41,542 nt of DNA from Streptomyces bambusae (GTDB taxonomy: Bacteria > Actinomycetota > Actinomycetes > Streptomycetales > Streptomycetaceae): positions 1 through 41,542 of the forward strand of contig NZ_JAJAUZ010000061.1 in NCBI RefSeq assembly GCF_020532645.1. Reading direction: 5' to 3'. Under the pieces are notes generated by a model, which saw only the letters and a program-made list of their open reading frames with translations, did no database searches and was not told the DNA's origin. How positions within the stretch are numbered: the stretch's first letter is position 1; each line of letters begins with the position of its first letter. The position numbers were made by a program, and so were the translations under genes. Below are positions 31,561 through 38,932 of this stretch, piece after piece.

Positions 31561-32160
31561 GGCGCCCGTGCCCGGGGCGCGGCCTTCCTCCTCCAGCAGC
31601 TGCTCCTGCTCCTTCGGCGTGAAACCGCGCATGCAGGCGTCTTCGGTGGCGGTGAAGGACACCGAGTGCATCGACTTCAAGGCGTGGTGGCGTGCGTACA
31701 GGGTCCAGCCCTGCTTGGTCAGCACGGTCTGCACGGACGTGCTCTTCGGGTCCGGCTTCGTCTCGCTGCGGCCCTCGTCCTGCCAGCCGCGTGCGGTGAG
31801 CTCGGCGACGGCCTTGTCGTACGCCTTGGCCGGGTCCACCGCCTTCTCGCCGGGCAGGCCCATGTCGAGCCACTGCCACGGCGCGGTGCACGCCAGCGCC
31901 CGGTACGTCAGCTTCTCCTTCGCCGTGGCCGAAGCGGGTGCGGAGGCGGGCAGCTCGCCCTTCGGCCGCCCGCTGTCGGGCAGCCCGGCGGCCTTCGTGG
32001 CGTCGTTGATCTCGCCCTGGACGGTCTTCCGCCCGAACGCGCTCTTCGTGGCGGCCGCCGTCTCCTTGCCGCCCCCCTCGGCGGCCCCGCCGCCACCGCT
32101 GCAGCCCGCCAGCAGCAGGACCGCTCCGACGGCCGGCGCCGCCCATTTCATGCCGTACAT
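31546..32160 (-). CDS. hypothetical lipoprotein
   Basis: A 204-residue predicted lipoprotein: short basic-hydrophobic leader with lipobox LLLAGC, then a Gly/Glu-rich linker and a soluble domain of about 150 residues that I do not recognise. Features include GWQDEGRSETKPDPKSTSVQ and TLYARHHALKSMHSVSFTAT; two cysteines in the mature domain could form a disulfide. The tail is Glu-rich (KEQEQLLEEEGRAPG). ATG 32160 has GGTGGA 6 bases upstream; the ATG at 32151 is an alternative. Convergent with kstR; no operator is seen upstream. Confidence 0.75.
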   Translation of the reverse strand: MYGMKWAAPAVGAVLLLAGCSGGGGAAEGGGKETAAATKSAFGRKTVQGEINDATKAAGLPDSGRPKGELPASAPASATAKEKLTYRALACTAPWQWLDMGLPGEKAVDPAKAYDKAVAELTARGWQDEGRSETKPDPKSTSVQTVLTKQGWTLYARHHALKSMHSVSFTATEDACMRGFTPKEQEQLLEEEGRAPGTGAGTAD

Positions 32161-32283
32161 GCGCTTCCACCCCTTGCGAACCCCCGGAACAGATGCGTCC
32201 GGGGTGTCGCAGGAGTGTGGCACACGGGCCGGGCGGGCCGGCGGGCCGGCGGGCTCAGCACGGGCGTGCGGCAGGGGTGGCGG

Positions 32284-32517
32284 CTACTCCTCCGGCGGGA
32301 ACACCGGTTCGCCCGAGTCGCGGAGGGTGATGAGGATGGCTTCGACCGGGCAGCTCTCGGCGGCCGTCAGGAGGGGTTCGCTGGCGTCGGTGTCGGGGGT
32401 CACCGGGTGCGACTGGCGGGCCGAGTCGAGGGTGAAGCCGCCCGGTGCGTGGGTGAGGCACATGCCCGAGCCGATGCAGACGCCGCGGTCCACCTCGACG
32501 TGCCAGCGGTCCCCCAT
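32284..32517 (-). CDS. 3Fe-4S ferredoxin
   Basis: A 77-residue actinobacterial ferredoxin. CIGSGMC (cysteines 14 and 20) and ESCPVEAI (cysteine near 56) leave three cluster ligands, fitting one [3Fe-4S] cluster as in ferredoxins that feed cytochromes P450 or Rieske oxygenases. It would pass single electrons in the cytoplasm. ATG overlaps the aldehyde dehydrogenase stop as TGATG, so the two are translated together. No P450 or reductase gene lies in the window. In mycobacteria a similar ferredoxin (FdxD, Rv3503c) lies next to hsd4A in the KstR regulon. Confidence 0.9.
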   Translation of the reverse strand: MGDRWHVEVDRGVCIGSGMCLTHAPGGFTLDSARQSHPVTPDTDASEPLLTAAESCPVEAILITLRDSGEPVFPPEE

Positions 32518-33986
32518 CAGGCACCCGCCCCGGGCTGGTGGCCGGCCGGCAGGTGGATCATCTTGTGCTCCAGGTACTCGCCGAGGCCCTCGGGGCCGAA
32601 CTCGCGGCCCAGACCGCTGTTCTTGTAGCCGCCGAAGGGGCCCATCATGTCGAGGCTGAAGGTGTTGACGTTGTACGTGCCGGTGCGCACGCGGCGCGCG
32701 AAGTCGATGCCGTGTTCCACGTCCGCGGTCCAGACGCTGCCGCTGAGGCCGTAGTCGGAGTCGTCGGCGATGGCCGCCGCCTCCTCCTCGGTGCCGTACG
32801 GCAGCAGGCAGACGACCGGGCCGAAGATCTCCTCGCGGGCGATCCGCATGCCGTTGTCGACGTCGCCGAACAGGGTGGGTTCGACGTACCAGCCGCGTTC
32901 CTGCCCGCGCGGCACCCCGCCGCCGGCGAGGACCTTCGCGCCCTCCTCCTGGCCGAGCCGGATGTAGTCGAGGGAGCGCTGCTGCTGCCGCCGGGCCACC
33001 AGCGGGCCGACCTGGGTGGCGGGGTCCAGCGGGTCGCCGACGACCAGTGCGCCGGCGGCCGCCGCGAGGGCCTCGGCGACCTCGTCGTAGCGGCTGCGCG
33101 GGGCGAGGATGCGGGTCTGGGCCACGCACGCCTGCCCGTTGTTCACCCAGGCGGACTGGACGAGCCCGGGGACCGCGGTGGCGAGGTCGGCGTCGGGGAG
33201 GATCACGGCGGCGGACTTGCCGCCGAGTTCCAGAGTGACCCGGGTGAGGTTGCGGGCGGCGACCTCCATGACCCTCTTGCCGGCGGCGACCGACCCGGTG
33301 AAGGCGACCTTGTCCACGCCGGGGTGCCCGACCAGGTACTCGCTGACCTCGCGGTCGGCGGGCAGCACGGACAGCACGCCCTCCGGCACCCCGGCCTCGG
33401 CGGCGATCTCGGCGAGCAGGTAGGAGTCGAGCGGCGACTCGGGGGACGGCTTGAGGATCACCGAGCAGCCGGCGAGGAGCGCCGGTCCGAGCTTGGCGGC
33501 GGCGACGAACTGCGGCACGTTCCACGGCACGACGGCCGCGACCACGCCGACCGGCTCCCGGCGCACCACGATCGGGCCGAGCACGCCCTGCCGGTACTCC
33601 TCGTACGTGAACTCGCGGGCCACGGTGACGGCGGCGTCGTAGACCATCATCGGGCCGAGGGCCTGGGCCAGGACGCTCCAGGAGTACGGGGAGCCGTTCT
33701 GGGAGCTGATCGAGCGGGCGATCTCCTCGTGCCGGACGGCGATCGCGTCCTTGATCCGGGTGACCACCGCGATCCGCTCGTCGAGGCCCATCCGCGGCCA
33801 GGGCCCCTGGTCGAACGCCTGCCGGGCGGCGGCGACGGCCCGGTCGACGTCCTCCCGGGAGGCGTGCGGGACCCGCCCGATGACCTGCTCGGTGTGCGGC
33901 GAGACGACCTCGATGGTCTCCGTCCCCAGGGGATCGGCCCACTCCCCGCCGATGAACAGCTTTCCGTGTTCCACGAACTCGGTCAT
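32517..33986 (-). CDS. NAD(P)+-dependent aldehyde dehydrogenase
   Basis: A 489-residue aldehyde dehydrogenase oxidising an aldehyde to the acid. VVPWNVPQFVAAAKLGPAL and VAFTGSVAAGKRVME are the cofactor-binding parts, LELGGKSAAVILPDADL holds the general-base Glu, and NNGQACVAQTRILAP the nucleophilic cysteine. Normal length. ATG 33986 follows GGAGG about 8 bases upstream. Co-transcribed with the 3Fe-4S ferredoxin. An imperfect KstR-type operator lies about 53 bases upstream, suggesting a role in lipid or sterol side-chain oxidation. Confidence 0.93.
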   Translation of the reverse strand: MTEFVEHGKLFIGGEWADPLGTETIEVVSPHTEQVIGRVPHASREDVDRAVAAARQAFDQGPWPRMGLDERIAVVTRIKDAIAVRHEEIARSISSQNGSPYSWSVLAQALGPMMVYDAAVTVAREFTYEEYRQGVLGPIVVRREPVGVVAAVVPWNVPQFVAAAKLGPALLAGCSVILKPSPESPLDSYLLAEIAAEAGVPEGVLSVLPADREVSEYLVGHPGVDKVAFTGSVAAGKRVMEVAARNLTRVTLELGGKSAAVILPDADLATAVPGLVQSAWVNNGQACVAQTRILAPRSRYDEVAEALAAAAGALVVGDPLDPATQVGPLVARRQQQRSLDYIRLGQEEGAKVLAGGGVPRGQERGWYVEPTLFGDVDNGMRIAREEIFGPVVCLLPYGTEEEAAAIADDSDYGLSGSVWTADVEHGIDFARRVRTGTYNVNTFSLDMMGPFGGYKNSGLGREFGPEGLGEYLEHKMIHLPAGHQPGAGA

Positions 33987-34038
33987 GGCTGATGCCTCCT
34001 GCGGCCGCCCCGGATCTTCCCTGACGCTGTTTCAGAAC

Positions 34039-34052
34039 TGATACCAGTTCTA
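34039..34052. promoter_or_regulatory. imperfect KstR-type operator upstream of aldehyde dehydrogenase
   Basis: TGATACCAGTTCTA matches TnnAACnnGTTnnA with one change (TAC for AAC). It is part of a larger palindrome, AGAACTG-ATAC-CAGTTCT, at 34034-34051. Confidence 0.6.
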
Positions 34053-34157
34053 GTTCCAGGAGTCCACGGCCCGGACGGAACGCCCGGACCCCGATCCCGG
34101 CGACCCCATCCGACGACTGGTCAGAACCCGCACGGGATGGTCGACTTGGGCTACCAC

Positions 34158-34171
34158 TGGAACGAGTTCTC
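34158..34171. promoter_or_regulatory. imperfect KstR-type operator at the MBL promoter
   Basis: TGGAACGAGTTCTC matches TnnAACnnGTTnnA except for the last base. It ends 2 bases before the TACGGT -10 box of the divergent hydrolase gene, so a bound repressor would cover the core promoter. Confidence 0.6.
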
Positions 34172-34173
34172 GT

Positions 34174-34179
34174 TACGGT
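34174..34179 (+). promoter_or_regulatory. predicted -10 box, leaderless MBL transcript
   Basis: TACGGT ends 6 bases before the GTG at 34186. Confidence 0.55.
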
Positions 34180-34185
34180 GGTCCC

Positions 34186-35307
34186 GTGCACGATCCAGAA
34201 CAGGGGGCTGCCATGCCGGAGGAACCACGAGCACCGCAGGGCGCGGACGCACCGCCGCGGGCGGGAGAGGTACGGGACCACGGCGGCGGGGTCCACGCCA
34301 TCAGCGTGCCCATCCCCGACAACCCGCTCGGCCACACCCTCGTCCACGTCCTCGACACCGACCGCGGGCCGGTTCTCGTCGACACCGGGTGGGACGACCC
34401 CGACTCCTGGGACACCCTGGTCGCGGGCCTCGGCGCGCTGGGCCTCAGCCCCGGGGACGTGCACGGCGTGGTCATCACCCACCACCACCCCGACCACCAC
34501 GGCCTGTCCGGCCGGGTCCGCGAGGAGTCCGGCGCCTGGATCGCCATGCACGCCGCCGACGCGGCCGTGGTCCGGCGCACCAGGGACGCCGAGCCGGCCG
34601 TCTGGCTCGACTACCTCGGCGACAAGCTCGCCGCCGCCGGCGCCCCCGAGGACCACCTCGCCCCGCTGCGCGCCGCCCGGCAGACGGGCCGGATGCGGAC
34701 CCTGCCGGGGCTGCGCGCCGCCCTGCCCGACCGCGAGATCGAGCCCGGCGCCCTGCTGCCGCTGGCCGGGCGGCGGCTGCGGGCGGTCTGGACCCCCGGG
34801 CACACCCCCGGCCACGTCTGCCTGCACCTGGAGGAGGCGCACCCGGCGAACCTGCCCGGCAACGGCCGCCTGTTCTCCGGCGACCACCTGCTGCCCGGCA
34901 TCTCCCCGCACATCGGCCTGTACGAGGCCCCCGACGAGAACGGGGTCGTCCAGGTCACCGACCCCCTCGGCGACTACCTGGACTCCCTGGAGCGGATCGG
35001 CCGGCTCGGCGCGGCCGAGGTCCTCCCGGCCCACCAGCACGCCTTCACCGACGCCCCGGCCCGGGTCCGGGAGCTCCTCGCCCACCACGAGGAGCGCCTC
35101 GAAGACCTGTGGCGCCTGCTGCGCGACCCGCTCACCCCGTGGGGCCTGGCGGAACGCATGGAGTGGAACCGCCCCTGGGCGCAGATCCCGTACGGCTCCC
35201 GCAACATCGCCGTCTCCGAGGCCGAGGCGCATCTCCGCCGCCTGGTGAAACTGGGCCGCGCCGAGCCGGTCCCGGGCACCGACCCGGTCCGCTACCGGGC
35301 GGTCTGA
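34186..35307 (+). CDS. metallo-beta-lactamase-fold hydrolase
   Basis: A 373-residue MBL-fold protein. The HxHxDH zinc motif is ITHHHPDHHG, followed by WTPGHTPGHVCLH, LFSGDHLLPG (bridging Asp) and VLPAHQHAF (last His), so both metal sites look intact. The C-terminal 110 residues (after AFTDAPARVRELLAHHEERL) form a helical extension with a winged-helix look, as in LACTB2-like enzymes. A thioester or phosphodiester hydrolase is likely; a CoA-thioesterase role would suit its place beside beta-oxidation genes but is inference. The GTG at 34186 is set by the TACGGT box; the ATG at 34213 is a fallback. Confidence 0.88.
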   Translation: MHDPEQGAAMPEEPRAPQGADAPPRAGEVRDHGGGVHAISVPIPDNPLGHTLVHVLDTDRGPVLVDTGWDDPDSWDTLVAGLGALGLSPGDVHGVVITHHHPDHHGLSGRVREESGAWIAMHAADAAVVRRTRDAEPAVWLDYLGDKLAAAGAPEDHLAPLRAARQTGRMRTLPGLRAALPDREIEPGALLPLAGRRLRAVWTPGHTPGHVCLHLEEAHPANLPGNGRLFSGDHLLPGISPHIGLYEAPDENGVVQVTDPLGDYLDSLERIGRLGAAEVLPAHQHAFTDAPARVRELLAHHEERLEDLWRLLRDPLTPWGLAERMEWNRPWAQIPYGSRNIAVSEAEAHLRRLVKLGRAEPVPGTDPVRYRAV

Positions 35308-35388
35308 CCGCGTCCCCGCGCCCGGGGCAGGGCCGCCCCGGGCGCGCGAGGTAAGCCCGGGGGCTGGGAGGCGGGCGTTACGGGCCGG

Positions 35389-35394
35389 TAGAGT
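35389..35394 (+). promoter_or_regulatory. predicted -10 box of the cobalamin operon
   Basis: TAGAGT lies about 7 bases ahead of the first conserved riboswitch bases, so the transcript would start with the aptamer. No clear -35 was found. Confidence 0.45.
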
Positions 35395-35401
35395 GGGGCG
35401 G

Positions 35402-35515
35402 TCGTCAACACTCCGCTCCGGGGGAAGACCGGTGGGAAACCGGCGCTGACCCGCAGCCGTGAGCCGCCCCCCGGGCGGCGAGCCGGAATGCCCGGCGCGG
35501 AGGTGCACGGCTCGC
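35402..35515 (+). promoter_or_regulatory. cobalamin riboswitch
   Basis: The aptamer core is recognisable as GGGGGAAGACCGGTGGGAAA, then CCGGCGCTGACCCGCAGCCG and TGAG, followed by GCGAGCCGGAATGCCCGGCG as the B12-box-like end. These are the usual conserved parts (GGTG-AAA-CCGGC-GCTGACCCGCA). It lies about 100 bases before the first gene of the operon. Binding of a cobalamin would lower expression of the uptake genes. The ends are approximate; GC-rich hairpins between 35515 and 35600 may form the expression platform and could mask the AGGAGAGG ribosome binding site. Confidence 0.9.
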
Positions 35516-35616
35516 GCCGCCGGTCCCGGTGGCCGGCACCGTCGAGGAGTACGGAGCCGGAGCCCGGTACTCCCGCGTGCCCGCTCCGCTCCCCAGCAGG
35601 AGAGGCATCGCCCGCC

Positions 35617-36870
35617 ATGACCGTCCGCCGCAGCGCCGCCGCGCTCGCCGCAACCGCCGTGCTCTGCGTGGCCGCCGCCCCCGCCGCCTTCGCCGCACCC
35701 TCCCCCGCCCCGGTGATCCCGTCCGGCCTGTACGGGCAGGGCGACCCGACGTACGACGGCGTGTGGCGCCAGTCGCTGGCCTTCCTCGCCCAGGACACCG
35801 TCGGCCTCAAGCCGGCCGGCCAGGCCGTGGACTGGCTGGCCGGGCAGCAGTGCGCGAACGGCTCGTTCACCGCGTTCCGCGCCGCCCCCGCGAAGCCCTG
35901 CGACGCCAAGGCGATGGCCGACTCGAACGCGACCGCCGCCGCCGTGCAGGCCCTCGCCGCGCTCGGCGGCCACGACGCCGCCGTCAAGAAGGCCGTCGCC
36001 TGGCTGAAGTCCGTGCAGAACGAGGACGGCGGCTGGGCCTACAGCCCCGGCCCGGGCGCGCCCAGCGACGCCAACTCCACCGCGATCGTCGTGGGCGCCC
36101 TCGCCGCGGCCGGCGAGCGGCCGGAGTCGGTCCGCTCGAAGAAGGACAACGGCCCCTACCAGGCGCTGACCGTGCTCCAGCTGGCCTGCGTGCAGGACGG
36201 CGTGTCCAAGGCCGCCGACATGGGCGCCTTCGCGTACCAGCCGGACAAGAAGGGCAAGCTGGCCGCCAACGCGGACGCGACCGCCGCGGCCGCACTGGGC
36301 GTGCTCGGCAAGGGCCTGGTCGTCGCGCCCCCGAAGACGGACGTGCCGGTCGCGTCGAAGCCGATCGCCTGCAAGCGCGGTCCGAAGGACGCCGCGCAGT
36401 CCGCGATGGGCGCCGCCGACTACCTGACCACGACCATGGCGAAGACCGGCGACCACCTGATGTCCGCCATGCCCGGCGCCACCGACCAGCCGGACTACGG
36501 CAACACCGCCGACGCCGTCGTCGCGCTGGCCGCCGGCGGCCACAAGGCGGCCGCCGCCAAGCCGCTGGCCTGGCTGGAGAAGAACTCCGCCGCCTGGGCG
36601 AAGACCGCCGGCCCGGCCGGTTACGCGCAGCTCATCCTGGCCGCGCACGCCGGCGGCGCCGACCCGCGGGCGTTCGGCGGCACCGACCTGGTGAGGCAGC
36701 TGGGCGCGCAGGGTCCGGAGGCCGTGTCGGCGTCCGGCACGGCGGGCGACGAGAACGACACGGTCGAGACGGGCGACGGGAAGGTCTGGTGGATCGTCGG
36801 CGCCGGCGGCGCGGCCGGTGTGGGCATCGGCATCCTGCTGAGCGGCCGCCGGAAGCGGCAGCAGCCGTGA
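35617..36870 (+). CDS. secreted alpha/alpha-toroid protein, transcobalamin barrel-like, membrane-anchored
   Basis: A 417-residue surface protein. Signal peptide 1-27 (ending AAFAA); alpha/alpha-toroid repeats such as WLAGQQCANGSFTAF and WLKSVQNEDGGWAYSPG; then an acidic spacer and a C-terminal membrane helix (about 389-408) with RRKRQQ tail. It is often annotated as prenyltransferase/terpene cyclase-like, but an exported, anchored form under a cobalamin riboswitch points to corrinoid capture: the B12-binding barrel of transcobalamin and intrinsic factor has this fold. ATG 35617 follows AGGAGAGG at 11 bases. First gene of the ECF operon, overlapping the next by GTGA. Confidence 0.82.
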   Translation: MTVRRSAAALAATAVLCVAAAPAAFAAPSPAPVIPSGLYGQGDPTYDGVWRQSLAFLAQDTVGLKPAGQAVDWLAGQQCANGSFTAFRAAPAKPCDAKAMADSNATAAAVQALAALGGHDAAVKKAVAWLKSVQNEDGGWAYSPGPGAPSDANSTAIVVGALAAAGERPESVRSKKDNGPYQALTVLQLACVQDGVSKAADMGAFAYQPDKKGKLAANADATAAAALGVLGKGLVVAPPKTDVPVASKPIACKRGPKDAAQSAMGAADYLTTTMAKTGDHLMSAMPGATDQPDYGNTADAVVALAAGGHKAAAAKPLAWLEKNSAAWAKTAGPAGYAQLILAAHAGGADPRAFGGTDLVRQLGAQGPEAVSASGTAGDENDTVETGDGKVWWIVGAGGAAGVGIGILLSGRRKRQQP

Positions 36871-37514
36871 CCCGACGGCTGCGCGCGGCGGCCGTGCTGC
36901 TCCTGGCCGGGGTCTTGGCGGCCCTGCCGGGAACGGGGACGGCCGCCGCGGCCGGGTACCGGTACTGGTCCTTCTGGGAGGGCGGCGCCGGCACCTGGAC
37001 GTACGCCACCCAGGGCCCGGCCCAGCTCCGGCCCGCCGACGGGGACACCGTCGGGTTCCGGTTCGCGGTGAGCGAGGACTCCGCGAAGGCGGCGCAGCCG
37101 CGGGCGGCGGCGGACTTCGCGAAGATCTGCGCGGCCGTGCCGGAACGGGCGGATCACAAGCGGATCGCCCTGGTCGTCGACTTCGGCACGGCCGCGGACG
37201 CCCCGTCCGGCGAGACCCCGCCGCAGCCGGCGCCCCGTACCGCCTGCGCGACGGTCGACGAGTCCGCGACGGCCGCCGATGCCCTCGCCGCGGTGGCGAA
37301 GCCGCTCCGCTACGACAGCGCGGCCCTGCTGTGCGCGATCTCGGGCTACCCGCGGCAGGGCTGCGCGGAGCAGGTCTCCGACCGCCCCGCCGCGACCGCC
37401 TCCCCGAAGCAGTCCGACGGCGGCCCCTCCCTCACCCTGCCCGTCGGTCTGGCCGCCCTCGCCGCCCTGGCCGCAGCCGCCGTCTGGCAATCCCGCCGCC
37501 GCCGCTCCCGATGA
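36867..37514 (+). CDS. SCO2322-family secreted protein, DUF4430-like
   Basis: A 215-residue exported protein: signal peptide (about 1-28), a beta-rich domain starting GYRYWSFWEGGAGTWTYATQ, then ADGDTVGFRFAVS, three or four cysteines (KICAAV, TACATV, LLCAISGY, QGCAEQ), and a C-terminal membrane helix (LPVGLAALAALAAAAVW) with a RRRRSR tail. The name comes from the S. coelicolor protein family. The opening YWSFW, aromatic strands and DGD-V-x-F-x-F pattern recall the DUF4430 domain that caps B12 in transcobalamin; this is my inference. GTG 36867 overlaps the previous stop by 4 bases. Confidence 0.82.
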   Translation: MTRRLRAAAVLLLAGVLAALPGTGTAAAAGYRYWSFWEGGAGTWTYATQGPAQLRPADGDTVGFRFAVSEDSAKAAQPRAAADFAKICAAVPERADHKRIALVVDFGTAADAPSGETPPQPAPRTACATVDESATAADALAAVAKPLRYDSAALLCAISGYPRQGCAEQVSDRPAATASPKQSDGGPSLTLPVGLAALAALAAAAVWQSRRRRSR

Positions 37515-38932
37515 CCCACCCCACCACCACCCCGGCCCAACCCCCCACCCCACCCCCGCCCGGCGCATTTCCAACCCCGCCCGGCACATCCCCGGCCCCG
37601 CCCGGCACATCCCCAGCCCCGCCGGCGATTGAGGCGCAGGGGTCCGGGGGCAGCGCCCCCGCACCCACCGCCGCGCAGCCGCCCCAGCCCGGCGCCCCGG
37701 CCCGGGACGGCCGCGACGTCCTGCCGCCCGACCTGTACGTGAAGGCCCGTCGGGGCGGAACGCGCGCGCCCCGCCCGGCCCCGGGCACCCCCACCGGCGG
37801 AGCCGGGAACGGCGGGCGCCGGGCCGGGCGATGGTCCGCCCCCGAAGCGAGCCGGAGCAATGCGCTGCATGCCGGAGCCTGGTGGCTGTGGGCCCTGGGG
37901 CTGGCCACGGCCGCCTCGCGGACCACCAACCCGCTGCTGCTCGGCATGATCATCGGAGTGGCCGGGTACGTCGTCGCGGCCCGGCGGACCGACGCGCCGT
38001 GGGCCCGCTCGTACGGCGCCTTCGTCAAGCTCGGACTGTTCGTCCTGGGGCTGCGGCTCGTGTTCTCCGTGGTGCTCGGCTCGCCCATCCCCGGCACCCA
38101 CCTGCTCTTCACCCTGCCCGAGGTCCCCCTGCCCGCCTGGGCCCAGGGTGTCCGCTTCGGCGGCCGGGTGACCGCCGAGCAGCTGGTCTTCGCCGCCTAC
38201 GACGGCATCCGCCTCGCCACCCTCCTCATCTGCGTCGGCGCCGCGAACTCGCTCGCCAACCCGGCCCGGCTGCTGAAGTCCCTGCCGGCCGCCCTGTACG
38301 AGGCGGGCGTGGCGGTGGTCGTCGCGATGACGTTCGCGCCGAACATGGTCGCGGACGTGGTGCGGCTGCGGAACGCCCGCCGGCTGCGCGGCCGCCCGAC
38401 CGGCGGTGTGAAGGCGATCCTCCAGATCGGCCTGCCGGTCCTGGAGGGCGCCCTCGAACGATCCGTCGCGATGGCCGCCGCCATGGACGCCCGCGGCTAC
38501 GGCCGGACCGCCGCGGTCCCGCCCGCGGTCCGGCACACCACCAACCTCCTCACCCTCGGCGGCCTGCTCGGCATGTGCGCCGGCACGTACGGCCTGCTCG
38601 CCGCCGACGGCGCCCGCTTCGGTACGCCGGTCCTGGTCGGCGGCCTGGTCCTCGCGCTGGCCGGGCTCCGCCTCGGCGGCCGGCGCAGCATCCGTACCCG
38701 CTACCGCCCCGACCGGTGGGGCCTCCGGTCCTGGCTGGTGGCCGGGTCCGGCGCGGCCGTGGCCGCCGTACTGATCCGGGCCGGCAGCCTCGATCCGGCC
38801 GGGCTGCAGCCCGGGGTGGTGCCGCTGGTCACGCCCGGCCTGCCGCTGTGGCCGGCCGCCGGCATCCTCATCGGCCTGCTCCCCGCCTTCGTCGCCCCGC
38901 TGCCGCCCGCCCCAGCCAAGGAATCCCCGTGA
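37511..38932 (+). CDS. ECF transporter transmembrane component (EcfT/CbiQ) with long Pro-rich N terminus
   Basis: A 473-residue integral membrane protein coupling the S component to the ATPases. The first 115 residues are a disordered Pro/Gly/Ala tail; normal CbiQ proteins lack it. The membrane part begins near NALHAGAWWLWALGLA. The coupling helices with Ala-Arg-Gly signatures are AMTFAPNMVADVVRLRNARR and ERSVAMAAAMDARGYGR. Two further helices at the C terminus extend the usual five or six. ATG 37511 overlaps the SCO2322-family stop as ATGA, and the stop overlaps the ATPase start as GTGA. The tail contains three heptad repeats and an intergenic-repeat insertion. Confidence 0.9.
   Translation: MTHPTTTPAQPPTPPPPGAFPTPPGTSPAPPGTSPAPPAIEAQGSGGSAPAPTAAQPPQPGAPARDGRDVLPPDLYVKARRGGTRAPRPAPGTPTGGAGNGGRRAGRWSAPEASRSNALHAGAWWLWALGLATAASRTTNPLLLGMIIGVAGYVVAARRTDAPWARSYGAFVKLGLFVLGLRLVFSVVLGSPIPGTHLLFTLPEVPLPAWAQGVRFGGRVTAEQLVFAAYDGIRLATLLICVGAANSLANPARLLKSLPAALYEAGVAVVVAMTFAPNMVADVVRLRNARRLRGRPTGGVKAILQIGLPVLEGALERSVAMAAAMDARGYGRTAAVPPAVRHTTNLLTLGGLLGMCAGTYGLLAADGARFGTPVLVGGLVLALAGLRLGGRRSIRTRYRPDRWGLRSWLVAGSGAAVAAVLIRAGSLDPAGLQPGVVPLVTPGLPLWPAAGILIGLLPAFVAPLPPAPAKESP
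37556..37618 (+). repeat. three tandem 21-base repeats in the EcfT tail
   Basis: Three direct 21-base units encode PPGAFPT, PPGTSPA and PPGTSPA. The last two are nearly identical at the DNA level. They lead directly into the intergenic-repeat insertion. Confidence 0.85.
37613..37662 (+). repeat. dispersed repeat inserted in frame in ecfT, copy 13
   Basis: CCAGCCCCGCCGGCGATTGA, then GGCGCAGGGGTCCGGGGGCA and GCGCCCCCGC: a clear member of the otherwise intergenic repeat family, here within the coding tail and translated as PAPPAIEAQGSGGSAPA. Confidence 0.85.

Noticed and set aside
32284..36648. Very long antisense open frame of about 1450 codons
   Set aside because: It runs antisense through the aldehyde dehydrogenase frame-shift region, the hydrolase and the toroid gene. 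Its Arg/Gly/Pro-rich translation is the usual high-GC shadow. Only its last part, the ferredoxin, is real.
35617..36870. Toroid protein as a terpene cyclase or prenyltransferase
   Set aside because: It is exported and membrane-anchored, has no DXDD or DDxxD-type motif, and sits in a cobalamin-riboswitch uptake operon.
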